The notes under the pieces were generated by a model. It had not been told where the DNA came from and searched no databases. It saw only the letters and a program-made list of their open reading frames with translations. The position numbers were made by a program, and so were the translations under genes. DNA of 49,718 bases from Flavobacteriales bacterium (GTDB taxonomy: Bacteria; Bacteroidota; Bacteroidia; Flavobacteriales_D; Crocinitomicaceae), in NCBI GenBank assembly GCA_947476955.1, contig CANJSS010000003.1:1-49718 (forward strand). The letters run 5' to 3'. This document shows, piece by piece, positions 18,469 to 25,156 of the stretch. How positions within the stretch are numbered: position 1 is the stretch's first letter; each line of letters starts with the position of its first letter.

Positions 18469-18540
18469 AGTTTAATGGTTATAGTAGTAGATTCGTTTAG
18501 GTTTAGTTTAAAGGAAGATAAGCAATTGTCTTCCTTTTTT
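18469..18540 (+). ncRNA. Candidate sibling sRNA, unit 3
   Basis: About 72 nt. The 5' element at 18469-18511 is base-for-base the same as unit 2. The terminator (AAAGGAAGA ... TCTTCCTTT, 18510-18537) keeps the same arms but has a different, longer loop. Flanking sequence on both sides is unrelated to unit 2 apart from the promoter boxes, so conservation is confined to the proposed RNA. This pattern fits duplicated sRNA genes under selection for the 5' segment. Confidence 0.6.
18510..18540 (+). terminator. Intrinsic terminator of unit 3
   Basis: 9-bp stem AAAGGAAGA / TCTTCCTTT around loop TAAGCAATTG, followed by six T. Confidence 0.75.
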
Positions 18541-18689
18541 CATTTAAATTGAGGATAGAAATTTTTCAGAAGGATTAGTTTTTCAGAATGAATTGGTATT
18601 TTATTCTTCAAAAAAAGTGTTTCTACTTAATTTTGTAGGATAGTCAATTAAGTTTTACAATCATTCATAGAAACCATTTTAAAAAACGT

Positions 18690-18718
18690 TTGACTTTTTT
18701 TACTTTAACTTAAGTATA
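18690..18718 (+). promoter_or_regulatory. Possible promoter of the structured RNA
   Basis: TTG at 18690-18692, 18-base spacer, TAAGTATA at 18711-18718 (a weak match to TAnnTTTG). It would start transcription close to the predicted 5' end of the RNA. A perfect -7 box TAATTTTG at 18628-18635 is an alternative that would give a longer transcript. Confidence 0.35.
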
Positions 18719-18723
18719 CCAGT

Positions 18724-18895
18724 TCAAAGTAATACAAAAGATACTGCTTTAGTCTTTTTTGGTGAAACCAAGATGAAATTGTTTCGCTGTATAGCGTATA
18801 GCAAGAGATGGGAGTTGAATCGGCAAAGAAACGAGACAAGTAATTGTTTTGTATTATTACACCGGTGAAAAGGGCGTTCTAGGATGCCCTTTTTT
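18724..18895 (+). ncRNA. Candidate structured ncRNA upstream of glutamine synthetase
   Basis: About 170 nt. The ends pair over a long distance: GTAATACAAAA (18729-18739) with TTTTGTATT(ATT)AC (18847-18860). Inside, TTGTTTCG (18779-18786) pairs with CGAGACAA (18832-18839, one G-U), and there are local hairpins TTGGT/ACCAA (18759-18771) and CGCT/AGCG (18785-18796). A clear terminator follows. No open frame of note. The closed-rod shape with internal loops is reminiscent of 6S RNA, but I see no diagnostic sequence, so the class is left open. It could also be a long leader ahead of glnA, though the terminator argues for a separate RNA. Confidence 0.5.
18867..18895 (+). terminator. Intrinsic terminator of the structured RNA
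   Basis: Stem AAAAGGGCG / TGCCCTTTT around TTCTAGGA, followed by T-rich sequence ending TTTTTTCG. It separates the RNA from the glutamine synthetase gene 170 bp further on. Confidence 0.75.
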
Positions 18896-18983
18896 CGTTT
18901 GTACTTTTTCTAAGCCAAATCTTTCAAAAAAAACAATCAATTTCCGATATTTTACATAAATAAATTTTTTTAAGTGAAATTAA

Positions 18984-19048
18984 TAGGGGTGTGTTGATAA
19001 AAAAGTAATATTTTTTTCATTTACCCCCTAAAATTTAAGCTAAATTTG
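18984..19048 (+). promoter_or_regulatory. Promoter region of glutamine synthetase with inverted CCCCTA motif
   Basis: An exact -7 box TAAATTTG lies at 19041-19048, giving a leader of about 12 bases. Just upstream, TAGGGG (18984-18989) and CCCCTA (19025-19030) form an inverted repeat with 35 bases between. The second arm is part of TTACCCCCTAAAATT (19021-19035), which recurs with one mismatch upstream of the LuxR regulator at 21414. A regulator controlling both genes is plausible but inferred. Confidence 0.5.
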
Positions 19049-19064
19049 TAAAAAAAAATTTCCC

Positions 19065-21251
19065 ATGGCAACAAAAAGGCAACAAGCGTATCAAGATGTT
19101 TTAAATAGAACCCCAAAGCACATTGAATTCAATGGAAGAGTTTCTGAATTGTTTGGTAAAAACGTATTTCACATGGAGGTGATGCGGGAATACCTTCCTT
19201 CCGACGCATTCAAATCAATGCAGGAATCTATTCAAAATGGAACGCGTTTGGAACGTAAAATGGCCGATCAAGTTGCTTCTGCAATGAAAGATTGGGCTTT
19301 GACAAAAGGTGCTACGCATTATACCCATTGGTTTCAACCATTGACCGGATCAACAGCAGAAAAGCACGATGCATTTTTCAAACCAGTTGGTCCAGGAAGA
19401 GCAATTGAACGTTTTGATGGTGATTTATTAGTTCAACAAGAACCAGATGCATCTTCTTTTCCAAATGGTGGAATTCGAAATACTTTTGAAGCAAGAGGCT
19501 ATACTGCTTGGGATCCTTCTTCTCCAGCATTTGTAATTGGAAAAACACTTTGTATTCCAACTATTTTCATTTCGTATACTGGTGAATCTTTGGATTATAA
19601 AATGCCTTTGCTAAAAGCATTAAATGCGGTAGATCAGGCTGCAACGGAAGTTTGTCAGTATTTTGATAAAAATGTAACGAAGGTAAATGCAACTTTAGGT
19701 TGGGAACAAGAATATTTTTTAATTGACCAATCGTTGTTCAATGCGCGTCCGGATCTTATGATGACAGGAAGGGCATTGTTTGGACATGCTGCGGCTAAAG
19801 GTCAGCAATTGGAGGATCATTATTTTGGTTCAATTCCAGATCGAGTTGCAGCATTTATGCGTGAGTTTGAAACAGAATCCATTCTACTTGGAATTCCTGT
19901 TACAACGCGTCACAATGAAGTTGCTCCAAATCAATTTGAATGTGCTCCGATGTTTGAGGAATGTAATCTGGCAAATGACCACAATTTATTGTTAATGGAC
20001 ATAATGGAAAAAACGGCTAGAAAGCACAATTTCCGTGTTTTATTGCATGAAAAACCATTCGCTGGTGTAAATGGTTCTGGAAAACACAACAATTGGTCAT
20101 TGGCAACAAATACAGGCGTCAATTTATTAGCTCCAGGAAAAAATCCAAAATCGAATCTACAATTTCTCACGTTTTTTGTGAATACTATCAAGGCAATTCA
20201 CGACCATGCGGATATTTTACGCGCGTGCATCGCATCTGCAGGAAACGATCACCGATTGGGAGCAAATGAAGCTCCGCCTGCAATTATTTCCGCATTTATT
20301 GGTTCTCAGTTGTCTGGCTTATTGGATGAGATTGAACAAAATGTGAAAGCGGGCAGAATGACACCGGAGGAAAAGACAGAGTTGAAATTGAATATTGGAA
20401 AAATCCCACAAATTTTATTAGATAATACGGATAGAAATAGAACGTCTCCATTTGCTTTTACTGGGAATAAATTTGAATTCCGTGCAGTTGGTTCAACTGC
20501 AAATTGTGGGTCTGCAATGATTGTTTTGAATACAATTATGGCAAACCAATTAATAGCATTCAAAAAATCAGTCGATGTTCGAATTGATAAAGGCGAAGCA
20601 AAAGATGAAGCAATATTGAAAGAACTGCAAAAGTTGATTAAGGAATCCAAGAAAATTCGTTTCGAAGGAAATGGATACGGAGACGAGTGGGTGAAAGAAG
20701 CAGAGAAAAGAGGTCTTAAGAATTTAAAAGATACTCCGCGTGCATTGAAGATTTGGAGCGATAAAAAAGTAATCCATTTATTCGACGATATGAAAATATT
20801 GACGCCGCGCGAACTGGAAGCAAGACAGGAAATTGAATTTGATAATTATACCTTGAAAATTCAAATAGAAGCAAGAATTATTGGCGATGTTGTTCAATCC
20901 ATGATTATTCCGGCTGTAGTGGATTACCAAAATAAATTACTGAAAAATGTACAAGGTTTGTTAGCCGTTTTAGGAGAAAAAGTAGGAAATGAAGCTGCAA
21001 AAGCGCAAATCGAGCTAATTCAAAGGATTTCGGCGCATTTTAATAGCATGAAATCTACTGCAGACTTGATGTTGACTGCACGTAAAGCAGCAAATAAATT
21101 TCTACATGCAGAAGAAAAGGCAATAGCGTATTGCGATTTGGTAAAAGTTCACTTTGAAGAAATACGTTACCATGCAGATAAATTGGAACTATTGGTAGAT
21201 GACGAATTATGGCCATTGCCGAAATTTAGAGAAATGCTATTTACACGTTAA
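19065..21251 (+). CDS. glnN: Type III glutamine synthetase
   Basis: 728 residues, the size of the GSIII family common in Bacteroidota (type I is about 450). It makes glutamine from glutamate, ammonia and ATP. Signatures: THYTHWFQPLTGSTAEKHDAF, then LGWEQEYFLID, RHNEVAPNQFECAPMFE, LLHEKPFAGVNGSGKHNNWS, and GANEAPPAIISAFIGSQL. The C-terminal helical domain (IQIEARIIGDVVQSMIIPAVVDYQN ... LHAEEKAIAYCDLV) is typical of GSIII. Start ATG follows a perfect -7 box by 17 bp, so the leader is short. It is monocistronic with its own terminator, and the upstream shared motif suggests nitrogen-related control. The symbol glnA is also used for this enzyme. Confidence 0.95.
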   Translation: MATKRQQAYQDVLNRTPKHIEFNGRVSELFGKNVFHMEVMREYLPSDAFKSMQESIQNGTRLERKMADQVASAMKDWALTKGATHYTHWFQPLTGSTAEKHDAFFKPVGPGRAIERFDGDLLVQQEPDASSFPNGGIRNTFEARGYTAWDPSSPAFVIGKTLCIPTIFISYTGESLDYKMPLLKALNAVDQAATEVCQYFDKNVTKVNATLGWEQEYFLIDQSLFNARPDLMMTGRALFGHAAAKGQQLEDHYFGSIPDRVAAFMREFETESILLGIPVTTRHNEVAPNQFECAPMFEECNLANDHNLLLMDIMEKTARKHNFRVLLHEKPFAGVNGSGKHNNWSLATNTGVNLLAPGKNPKSNLQFLTFFVNTIKAIHDHADILRACIASAGNDHRLGANEAPPAIISAFIGSQLSGLLDEIEQNVKAGRMTPEEKTELKLNIGKIPQILLDNTDRNRTSPFAFTGNKFEFRAVGSTANCGSAMIVLNTIMANQLIAFKKSVDVRIDKGEAKDEAILKELQKLIKESKKIRFEGNGYGDEWVKEAEKRGLKNLKDTPRALKIWSDKKVIHLFDDMKILTPRELEARQEIEFDNYTLKIQIEARIIGDVVQSMIIPAVVDYQNKLLKNVQGLLAVLGEKVGNEAAKAQIELIQRISAHFNSMKSTADLMLTARKAANKFLHAEEKAIAYCDLVKVHFEEIRYHADKLELLVDDELWPLPKFREMLFTR

Positions 21252-21273
21252 TACATAAAAAAAGATAAATTAT

Positions 21274-21304
21274 AAGTCCGGGGATTCTTTTTCGGACTTT
21301 TTTT
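21274..21304 (+). terminator. Intrinsic terminator of glutamine synthetase
   Basis: Stem AAGTCCG (21274-21280) / CGGACTT (21293-21299) followed by a T-tract to 21304. Confidence 0.85.
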
Positions 21305-21413
21305 CGAAATAAGTGAACGAATTTTTTTTTAAGTTCAATCCACTAGGCAAAGAAATAGATAAAATGTTTTTTCAACCGTTCTACGTTTGATTGTTTTAAA
21401 AATATTCCAAGAA

Positions 21414-21430
21414 TTACCCCTTAAAATTAA
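21414..21430 (+). promoter_or_regulatory. Motif shared with the glutamine synthetase promoter
   Basis: TTACCCCTTAAAATTAA. The first 15 bases match TTACCCCCTAAAATT at 19021-19035 with one mismatch. It starts 27 bases upstream of the -7 box here and 20 bases upstream of the -7 box at glutamine synthetase. Confidence 0.45.
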
Positions 21431-21453
21431 ACAAAATTAGTAATTTTGTTTAA
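21427..21453 (+). promoter_or_regulatory. Perfect 13-bp inverted repeat overlapping the -7 box of the LuxR gene
   Basis: Arm TTAAACAAAATTA (21427-21439), one central G, and TAATTTTGTTTAA (21441-21453). The second arm contains the exact -7 box TAATTTTG (21441-21448). A protein bound here would block RNA polymerase, so it is a candidate operator, possibly for autoregulation. Confidence 0.55.
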
Positions 21454-21469
21454 AACAATTCTAAATAAG

Positions 21470-22147
21470 GTGCACATTATTTTAGCAGATAGTAATGATT
21501 TAGTGCGGGTAGGAATGAGAACCATTCTTAGCTCACAAAATGCTTTTAAAATCGTTGGTGAGGCCAGAAATAAGGAAGAATTAATTCAGATTGTCAAGAA
21601 TTTTGGTGCAGCGGTTATTTTAATAGATTATACTTCACAAGGTTTTGATATCGATGTTATTCCAAAGATTTTATCGTTTCAGCCGGCGGCTAAATTTTTA
21701 GCAATTACGCCAGATCAATCTGCACAAACCTTAGTTAATGCCTTGCGATCGGGTGTGAAAAGTTACGTTAAAAAAGACTGTGAATTATCTGAAATCATAA
21801 GCGCCGTTGAAGAAACAGGGAAAGGGAATAAGTTTTTTTGTGGACAGATATTAGAAACTATTCAGCGCGCTTCCATTGATGTAAACGACATAGATTTCGA
21901 ATCCTTTTCGTGTGAAGCGGTAATTGTTTCGGAGCGTGAAAATGAAATTATTGTGTTGATTGCAGAAGGAATGACCAATGCGCAAATTGCGGAATACCTC
22001 TTTTTGAGCAACCACACAATCAACACGCATAGAAAAAATATTATGGCAAAATTAGGTGTTAAAAATACTGCCGGAATTGTAATGTATGCCGTAAAAACGA
22101 ATTTAGTTTCTCCGAATAAATTTCTATTTGCAGCGGAATTAAATTAA
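21470..22147 (+). CDS. LuxR/NarL-family response regulator
   Basis: 225 residues from GTG 21470. Residues about 1-120 form a receiver domain: VHIILADSND, AVILIDYTSQGFD with the likely phospho-acceptor Asp, SGVKSYVKKDCELSEI with the conserved Lys. The C-terminal 65 residues are a LuxR helix-turn-helix (SERENEIIVLIAEGMTNAQIAEYLFLSNHTINTHRKNIMAKLGVKN). The acidic pocket has only one clear Asp where DD is usual, and the phospho-Asp is followed by YTSQG rather than xxMPxxxG. An upstream TTG (21446) is inside the -7 box, so GTG is preferred. No histidine kinase is adjacent. It sits 200 bp after glutamine synthetase. Confidence 0.85.
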   Translation: MHIILADSNDLVRVGMRTILSSQNAFKIVGEARNKEELIQIVKNFGAAVILIDYTSQGFDIDVIPKILSFQPAAKFLAITPDQSAQTLVNALRSGVKSYVKKDCELSEIISAVEETGKGNKFFCGQILETIQRASIDVNDIDFESFSCEAVIVSERENEIIVLIAEGMTNAQIAEYLFLSNHTINTHRKNIMAKLGVKNTAGIVMYAVKTNLVSPNKFLFAAELN

Positions 22148-22161
22148 ATATTAATTTCCCT

Positions 22162-23565
22162 TTAATTCATTATTTTACCTGGATTTAAAATTCCATTTGG
22201 ATCAAATACGTTTTTAATGTTGCGCATTAGCTGTAAACTTACCTCCGGAAAAGCAATATCCATATAGTCTTTTTGCACCAAACCAATTCCGTGTTCGCCG
22301 GAAAGTGTTCCTCCCAAATTCACAACTTCCGTGAAGATTTCTCGAATTGCTTTCGGTAATTCAATCTCCCATTCTATGTCGCTAAGATCTCCTTTCAAAA
22401 TGTTGACATGCAAATTTCCATCTCCAGCATGGCCATAGCAAACAGAATGTAAATTATATTTTTTTCCAATAGCTTTTACATGGTGTAATAGTTTTGGTAA
22501 TTCAAACCGCGGAACAACCGTATCCTCCTCTTTATAAATGGATTGCGATTTAACAGCTTCACCAGCTTTTCTGCGCAGTGACCACAAACTGTTTTTTTGT
22601 GCTTCGCTTTCCGCAAATAATATTTCGTCCGTTTCAAAGCTTTCCAATACGGAGATTATTTTTTCACATTCTCCCATAAGAATATCAGAATCGAAACCGT
22701 CCACCTCAATTAATAAATGTGCAGCGTGATTTTCTTTTACTTCAATAGAAAAATCACCTGTAAATTCCTGGGTATATAGTAATGCGTCACGTTCCATAAA
22801 TTCCATACCACTAGGCGTAATTCCAGCCTGAAAAATTGCAGCAACAGCTTCGCAAGCCTTTTCGGCATCAAAAAACGGAACGAGAAGCAAAAGATCTTTC
22901 GTAGGATGAGGAATTAAGCGTAAAACAATTTTTGTAATTACTGCCAAAGTTCCTTCTGAGCCAACAATGAGCTGCGTTAAATTATAACCGGTTGCATTTT
23001 TTAAAACATTTGCTCCAGTCCATATTATTTCTCCCGTTGGTAAAACAATTTCCAGATTCAAAACATAATCTTTGGTTACGCCATATTTCACGGCCTTTGG
23101 ACCACCAGAATTTTCCGATATATTTCCACCAATAAAACAGCTTCCTTTACTTGCTGGATCAGGCGGGTAGAATAAACCTTTTTCTTTCAAGGTATTTTGT
23201 AATACTTCTGTTATCACTGCTGGTTCTGTTGTAACTTGGTGATTATTTTCATCAATATGTAAAATCCGATTGAATTTTTCCATAGAAAGAGCGATTCCTT
23301 TATGCACTGGCAATGAACCTCCACTTAAACCTGTTCGCGCACCAGAAGGCGTAACAGGAATGAGATTTGCATTGCAATAGGCCAAAATTTTGGAAACTTC
23401 TTCAGGTGTTTCTGGTTTCAGAACGATTTCAGGAAAGTAAACCAAGTCTTCCGTTTCATCATGTCCATATTTCTCGAAATTTTCTTGGTCTGTATAGCAG
23501 CGATCTGGCATAAATTCACGAAAGAATTCAATGTCTTTCTTTTCTATTGGGCGGAATGTATTCAT
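22162..23565 (-). CDS. FAD-linked oxidase, glycolate/D-lactate oxidase GlcD-like
   Basis: 467 residues. The PCMH-type FAD-binding domain spans about 40-220: VLKPETPEEVSKILAYCN, VTPSGARTGLSGGSLPVHKG, TTEPAVITEVLQNTLKEKG, DPASKGSCFIGGNISENSGGPK and TGYNLTQLIVGSEGTLAV. The C-terminal FAD-oxidase domain ends with HAGDGNLHVNIL and LGGTLSGEHGIGLVQKDYM, where the catalytic and substrate-binding residues lie. The substrate is probably a 2-hydroxy acid such as D-lactate or glycolate. No iron-sulfur subunit gene (glcF-like) is adjacent. It is 3 bp downstream of the metallo-hydrolase gene, so both are co-transcribed. Confidence 0.9.
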   Translation of the reverse strand: MNTFRPIEKKDIEFFREFMPDRCYTDQENFEKYGHDETEDLVYFPEIVLKPETPEEVSKILAYCNANLIPVTPSGARTGLSGGSLPVHKGIALSMEKFNRILHIDENNHQVTTEPAVITEVLQNTLKEKGLFYPPDPASKGSCFIGGNISENSGGPKAVKYGVTKDYVLNLEIVLPTGEIIWTGANVLKNATGYNLTQLIVGSEGTLAVITKIVLRLIPHPTKDLLLLVPFFDAEKACEAVAAIFQAGITPSGMEFMERDALLYTQEFTGDFSIEVKENHAAHLLIEVDGFDSDILMGECEKIISVLESFETDEILFAESEAQKNSLWSLRRKAGEAVKSQSIYKEEDTVVPRFELPKLLHHVKAIGKKYNLHSVCYGHAGDGNLHVNILKGDLSDIEWEIELPKAIREIFTEVVNLGGTLSGEHGIGLVQKDYMDIAFPEVSLQLMRNIKNVFDPNGILNPGKIMN

Positions 23566-23568
23566 TTT

Positions 23569-24951
23569 CTAATAAGGTAAAATATATTCAGTGTTCATTT
23601 TTGGTATTTTTGATTCCCAGCCAAGCACATAGTTTATTTTTACACGCAGCGCATCTGCTTGGTGATGCTCACCGTGGTTGATGAAAATCTCTTTGGGTGT
23701 TTTGGTGAAATGCGATAGCCAATCAACCATTTCCAATTGATCTCCATGTGCTGAAAGTGCAGAAATAGCGTTAATATGGCATTTTACTTTGCGGTATTCG
23801 CCAAAAAACTTTATCTCTTTACTTCCTTCGAGAATCGCTCGGCCTCTCGTTCCTTCTCCTTGAAACCCAACAAAAAGAAGAGTGTTTTTTTCATTCTCCA
23901 CGTGGTTGTTCAAATAATGTAGTATTCTTCCGCCCTCCATCATACCGCTTCCAGCAATAACAATTTTAGATTGTTTATCCGCAACAATCTCTCTTGAATG
24001 TTCATATTCATTGATAAAGATAACATCATTGTACATATTACATAAGTCATACTTTGAAAGATTTTGCCATTCGGTATATTTTATATAAACATTTGTGGAA
24101 TTAATTCCCATTGGAGAATCTAGATAAATCTGCATCTTGGGTAATTTATCCTCTTTTTTCAACTGGTGAAGTATGTAGATTAATTCCTGTGTTCTTTCGA
24201 CGGCAAAAGATGGAATCATTAAAATTCCTTTACGTGCATAGGTTTCATCAATCACTTTTAATAATTCCGCTTTTACATCCGCAACAGCATGCACTCTATC
24301 CCCATATGTGGATTCTAAAATGATATAATCCGCTTCTTTTATTTGTTTTGGCGGATATAACAACATAGGCTTTGTTCGACCGATATCGCCGCTAAAAATT
24401 AGTTTTGTTTCTCTAATTCGAAAATCAATGAATGCAGATCCCAAAATATGACCGCTGTTTAAAAATTGAAATTTAGAATTTGCACCTAGAATAACCCATT
24501 CCTGCAAATCATGTGTCTCAAAAAGCTTCATTGCATTTATAACATCTGCAACGGTGTAAAGCGGTTCGGCTTTTTTATGTTTTGTGTATTGGTGCCGGTT
24601 TGCACGTTCCGCATCTTCTTCCTGAATCTTTGCGCTGTCCAATAAAATTATTTCCGTCAATTCCTTAGTCGGATTCGTACAGTGAATCTTTCCTTTAAAA
24701 CCTTTTTTAACTAAAAGAGGAATATATCCGCAGTGGTCTAAGTGTCCGTGCGTAAGAATCACGTCATCGATGGAATGCGCTTCAATCGGAAATGGTTCCC
24801 AATTTAATTTTCTCAACTCCTTTAATCCTTGAAAGAGTCCGCAATCGATGAGGTATCTGTTTTTTGCAATTTCTATTAGTATTTTTGATCCTGTTACGGT
24901 TTCGACGCCACCTAGAAATTTGAGTTTAAATACTGTATTATTTTTATCCAT
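23569..24951 (-). CDS. Beta-CASP metallo-beta-lactamase-fold RNA-processing-type hydrolase
   Basis: 460 residues, cytoplasmic. The zinc motif HGHLDH (H68, H70, D72, H73) with SGHILGSAFIDFRI, FSGDIGRTKPML and the beta-CASP segment (LMIPSFAVERTQELIYILHQL, MPKMQIYLDSPMG, IVIAGSGMMEGGRILHYL) are complete. The RMMBL end is HINAISALSAHGDQLEMVDWL and FINHGEHHQADALR. This is the CPSF73/Ysh1-like family of nucleases; no KH domain is present. Target RNA unknown. The start lies 13 bp downstream of a perfect 32-bp palindrome that may control it. Confidence 0.92.
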   Translation of the reverse strand: MDKNNTVFKLKFLGGVETVTGSKILIEIAKNRYLIDCGLFQGLKELRKLNWEPFPIEAHSIDDVILTHGHLDHCGYIPLLVKKGFKGKIHCTNPTKELTEIILLDSAKIQEEDAERANRHQYTKHKKAEPLYTVADVINAMKLFETHDLQEWVILGANSKFQFLNSGHILGSAFIDFRIRETKLIFSGDIGRTKPMLLYPPKQIKEADYIILESTYGDRVHAVADVKAELLKVIDETYARKGILMIPSFAVERTQELIYILHQLKKEDKLPKMQIYLDSPMGINSTNVYIKYTEWQNLSKYDLCNMYNDVIFINEYEHSREIVADKQSKIVIAGSGMMEGGRILHYLNNHVENEKNTLLFVGFQGEGTRGRAILEGSKEIKFFGEYRKVKCHINAISALSAHGDQLEMVDWLSHFTKTPKEIFINHGEHHQADALRVKINYVLGWESKIPKMNTEYILPY

Positions 24952-24963
24952 AAGTAAAGTATA

Positions 24964-24995
24964 TTTACTAAAAATAACGCGTTATTTTTAGTAAA
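24964..24995. promoter_or_regulatory. Perfect 32-bp palindrome between divergent genes
   Basis: Left arm TTTACTAAAAATAACG (24964-24979) is followed directly by its reverse complement CGTTATTTTTAGTAAA (24980-24995), with no spacer and no mismatch. It lies 13 bp upstream of the metallo-hydrolase start and about 160 bp upstream of the thiolase. It is either a strong operator for a dimeric regulator or a cruciform-forming site in the leader. Confidence 0.6.
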
Positions 24996-25041
24996 ATGAT
25001 GATGAATGTTACCTTTTAGGTATTCAATTTGTTATATTTAA

Positions 25042-25060
25042 AAACTAATTATTTTAGTTT
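25042..25060. promoter_or_regulatory. Second inverted repeat in the divergent region
   Basis: AAACTAA (25042-25048), loop TTATT, TTAGTTT (25054-25060). The half-site resembles that of the 32-bp palindrome (ACTAAAA followed by A/T), which suggests the same protein may bind both. Confidence 0.4.
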
Positions 25061-25130
25061 AATTCTATTTATTTATTTTCAATAACATTTAAATTTCGGG
25101 TAGCTCGAATCTAGACAATACTAAAATTGT

Positions 25131-25138
25131 TACCTTTA
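25131..25138 (+). promoter_or_regulatory. -7 promoter box of the thiolase gene
   Basis: TACCTTTA, one mismatch to TAnnTTTG. Its position shows that the upstream in-frame TTG (25127) is not the start codon and supports ATG 25157. Confidence 0.45.
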
Positions 25139-25156
25139 TGGAATCAAAAAAAAAGT

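Larger units (their letters stand above)
17674..19064. other. Protein-free intergenic region with candidate small RNAs
   Basis: No plausible protein gene lies in these 1.4 kb. The region holds three copies of a 41-43 base element (starts at 17854, 18224 and 18469), three related rho-independent-type terminators (18023-18054, 18265-18292, 18510-18540), and a fourth candidate RNA ending in a different terminator (18867-18895). The last 120 bases are the glutamine synthetase promoter. Individual elements are listed separately. Confidence 0.75.

Noticed and set aside
17854-18511. CRISPR array
   Set aside because: Only three copies, uneven spacing (370 and 245 bases), non-palindromic element, no cas genes.
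18724-18895. tmRNA, SRP RNA or RNase P RNA
   Set aside because: Too short for tmRNA or RNase P, and the SRP apical-loop signature is absent. 6S RNA is possible but not supported by any diagnostic bases.
21446-21469. TTG start of the LuxR gene at 21446
   Set aside because: The codon is part of the exact -7 box TAATTTTG, so it cannot be in the mRNA.
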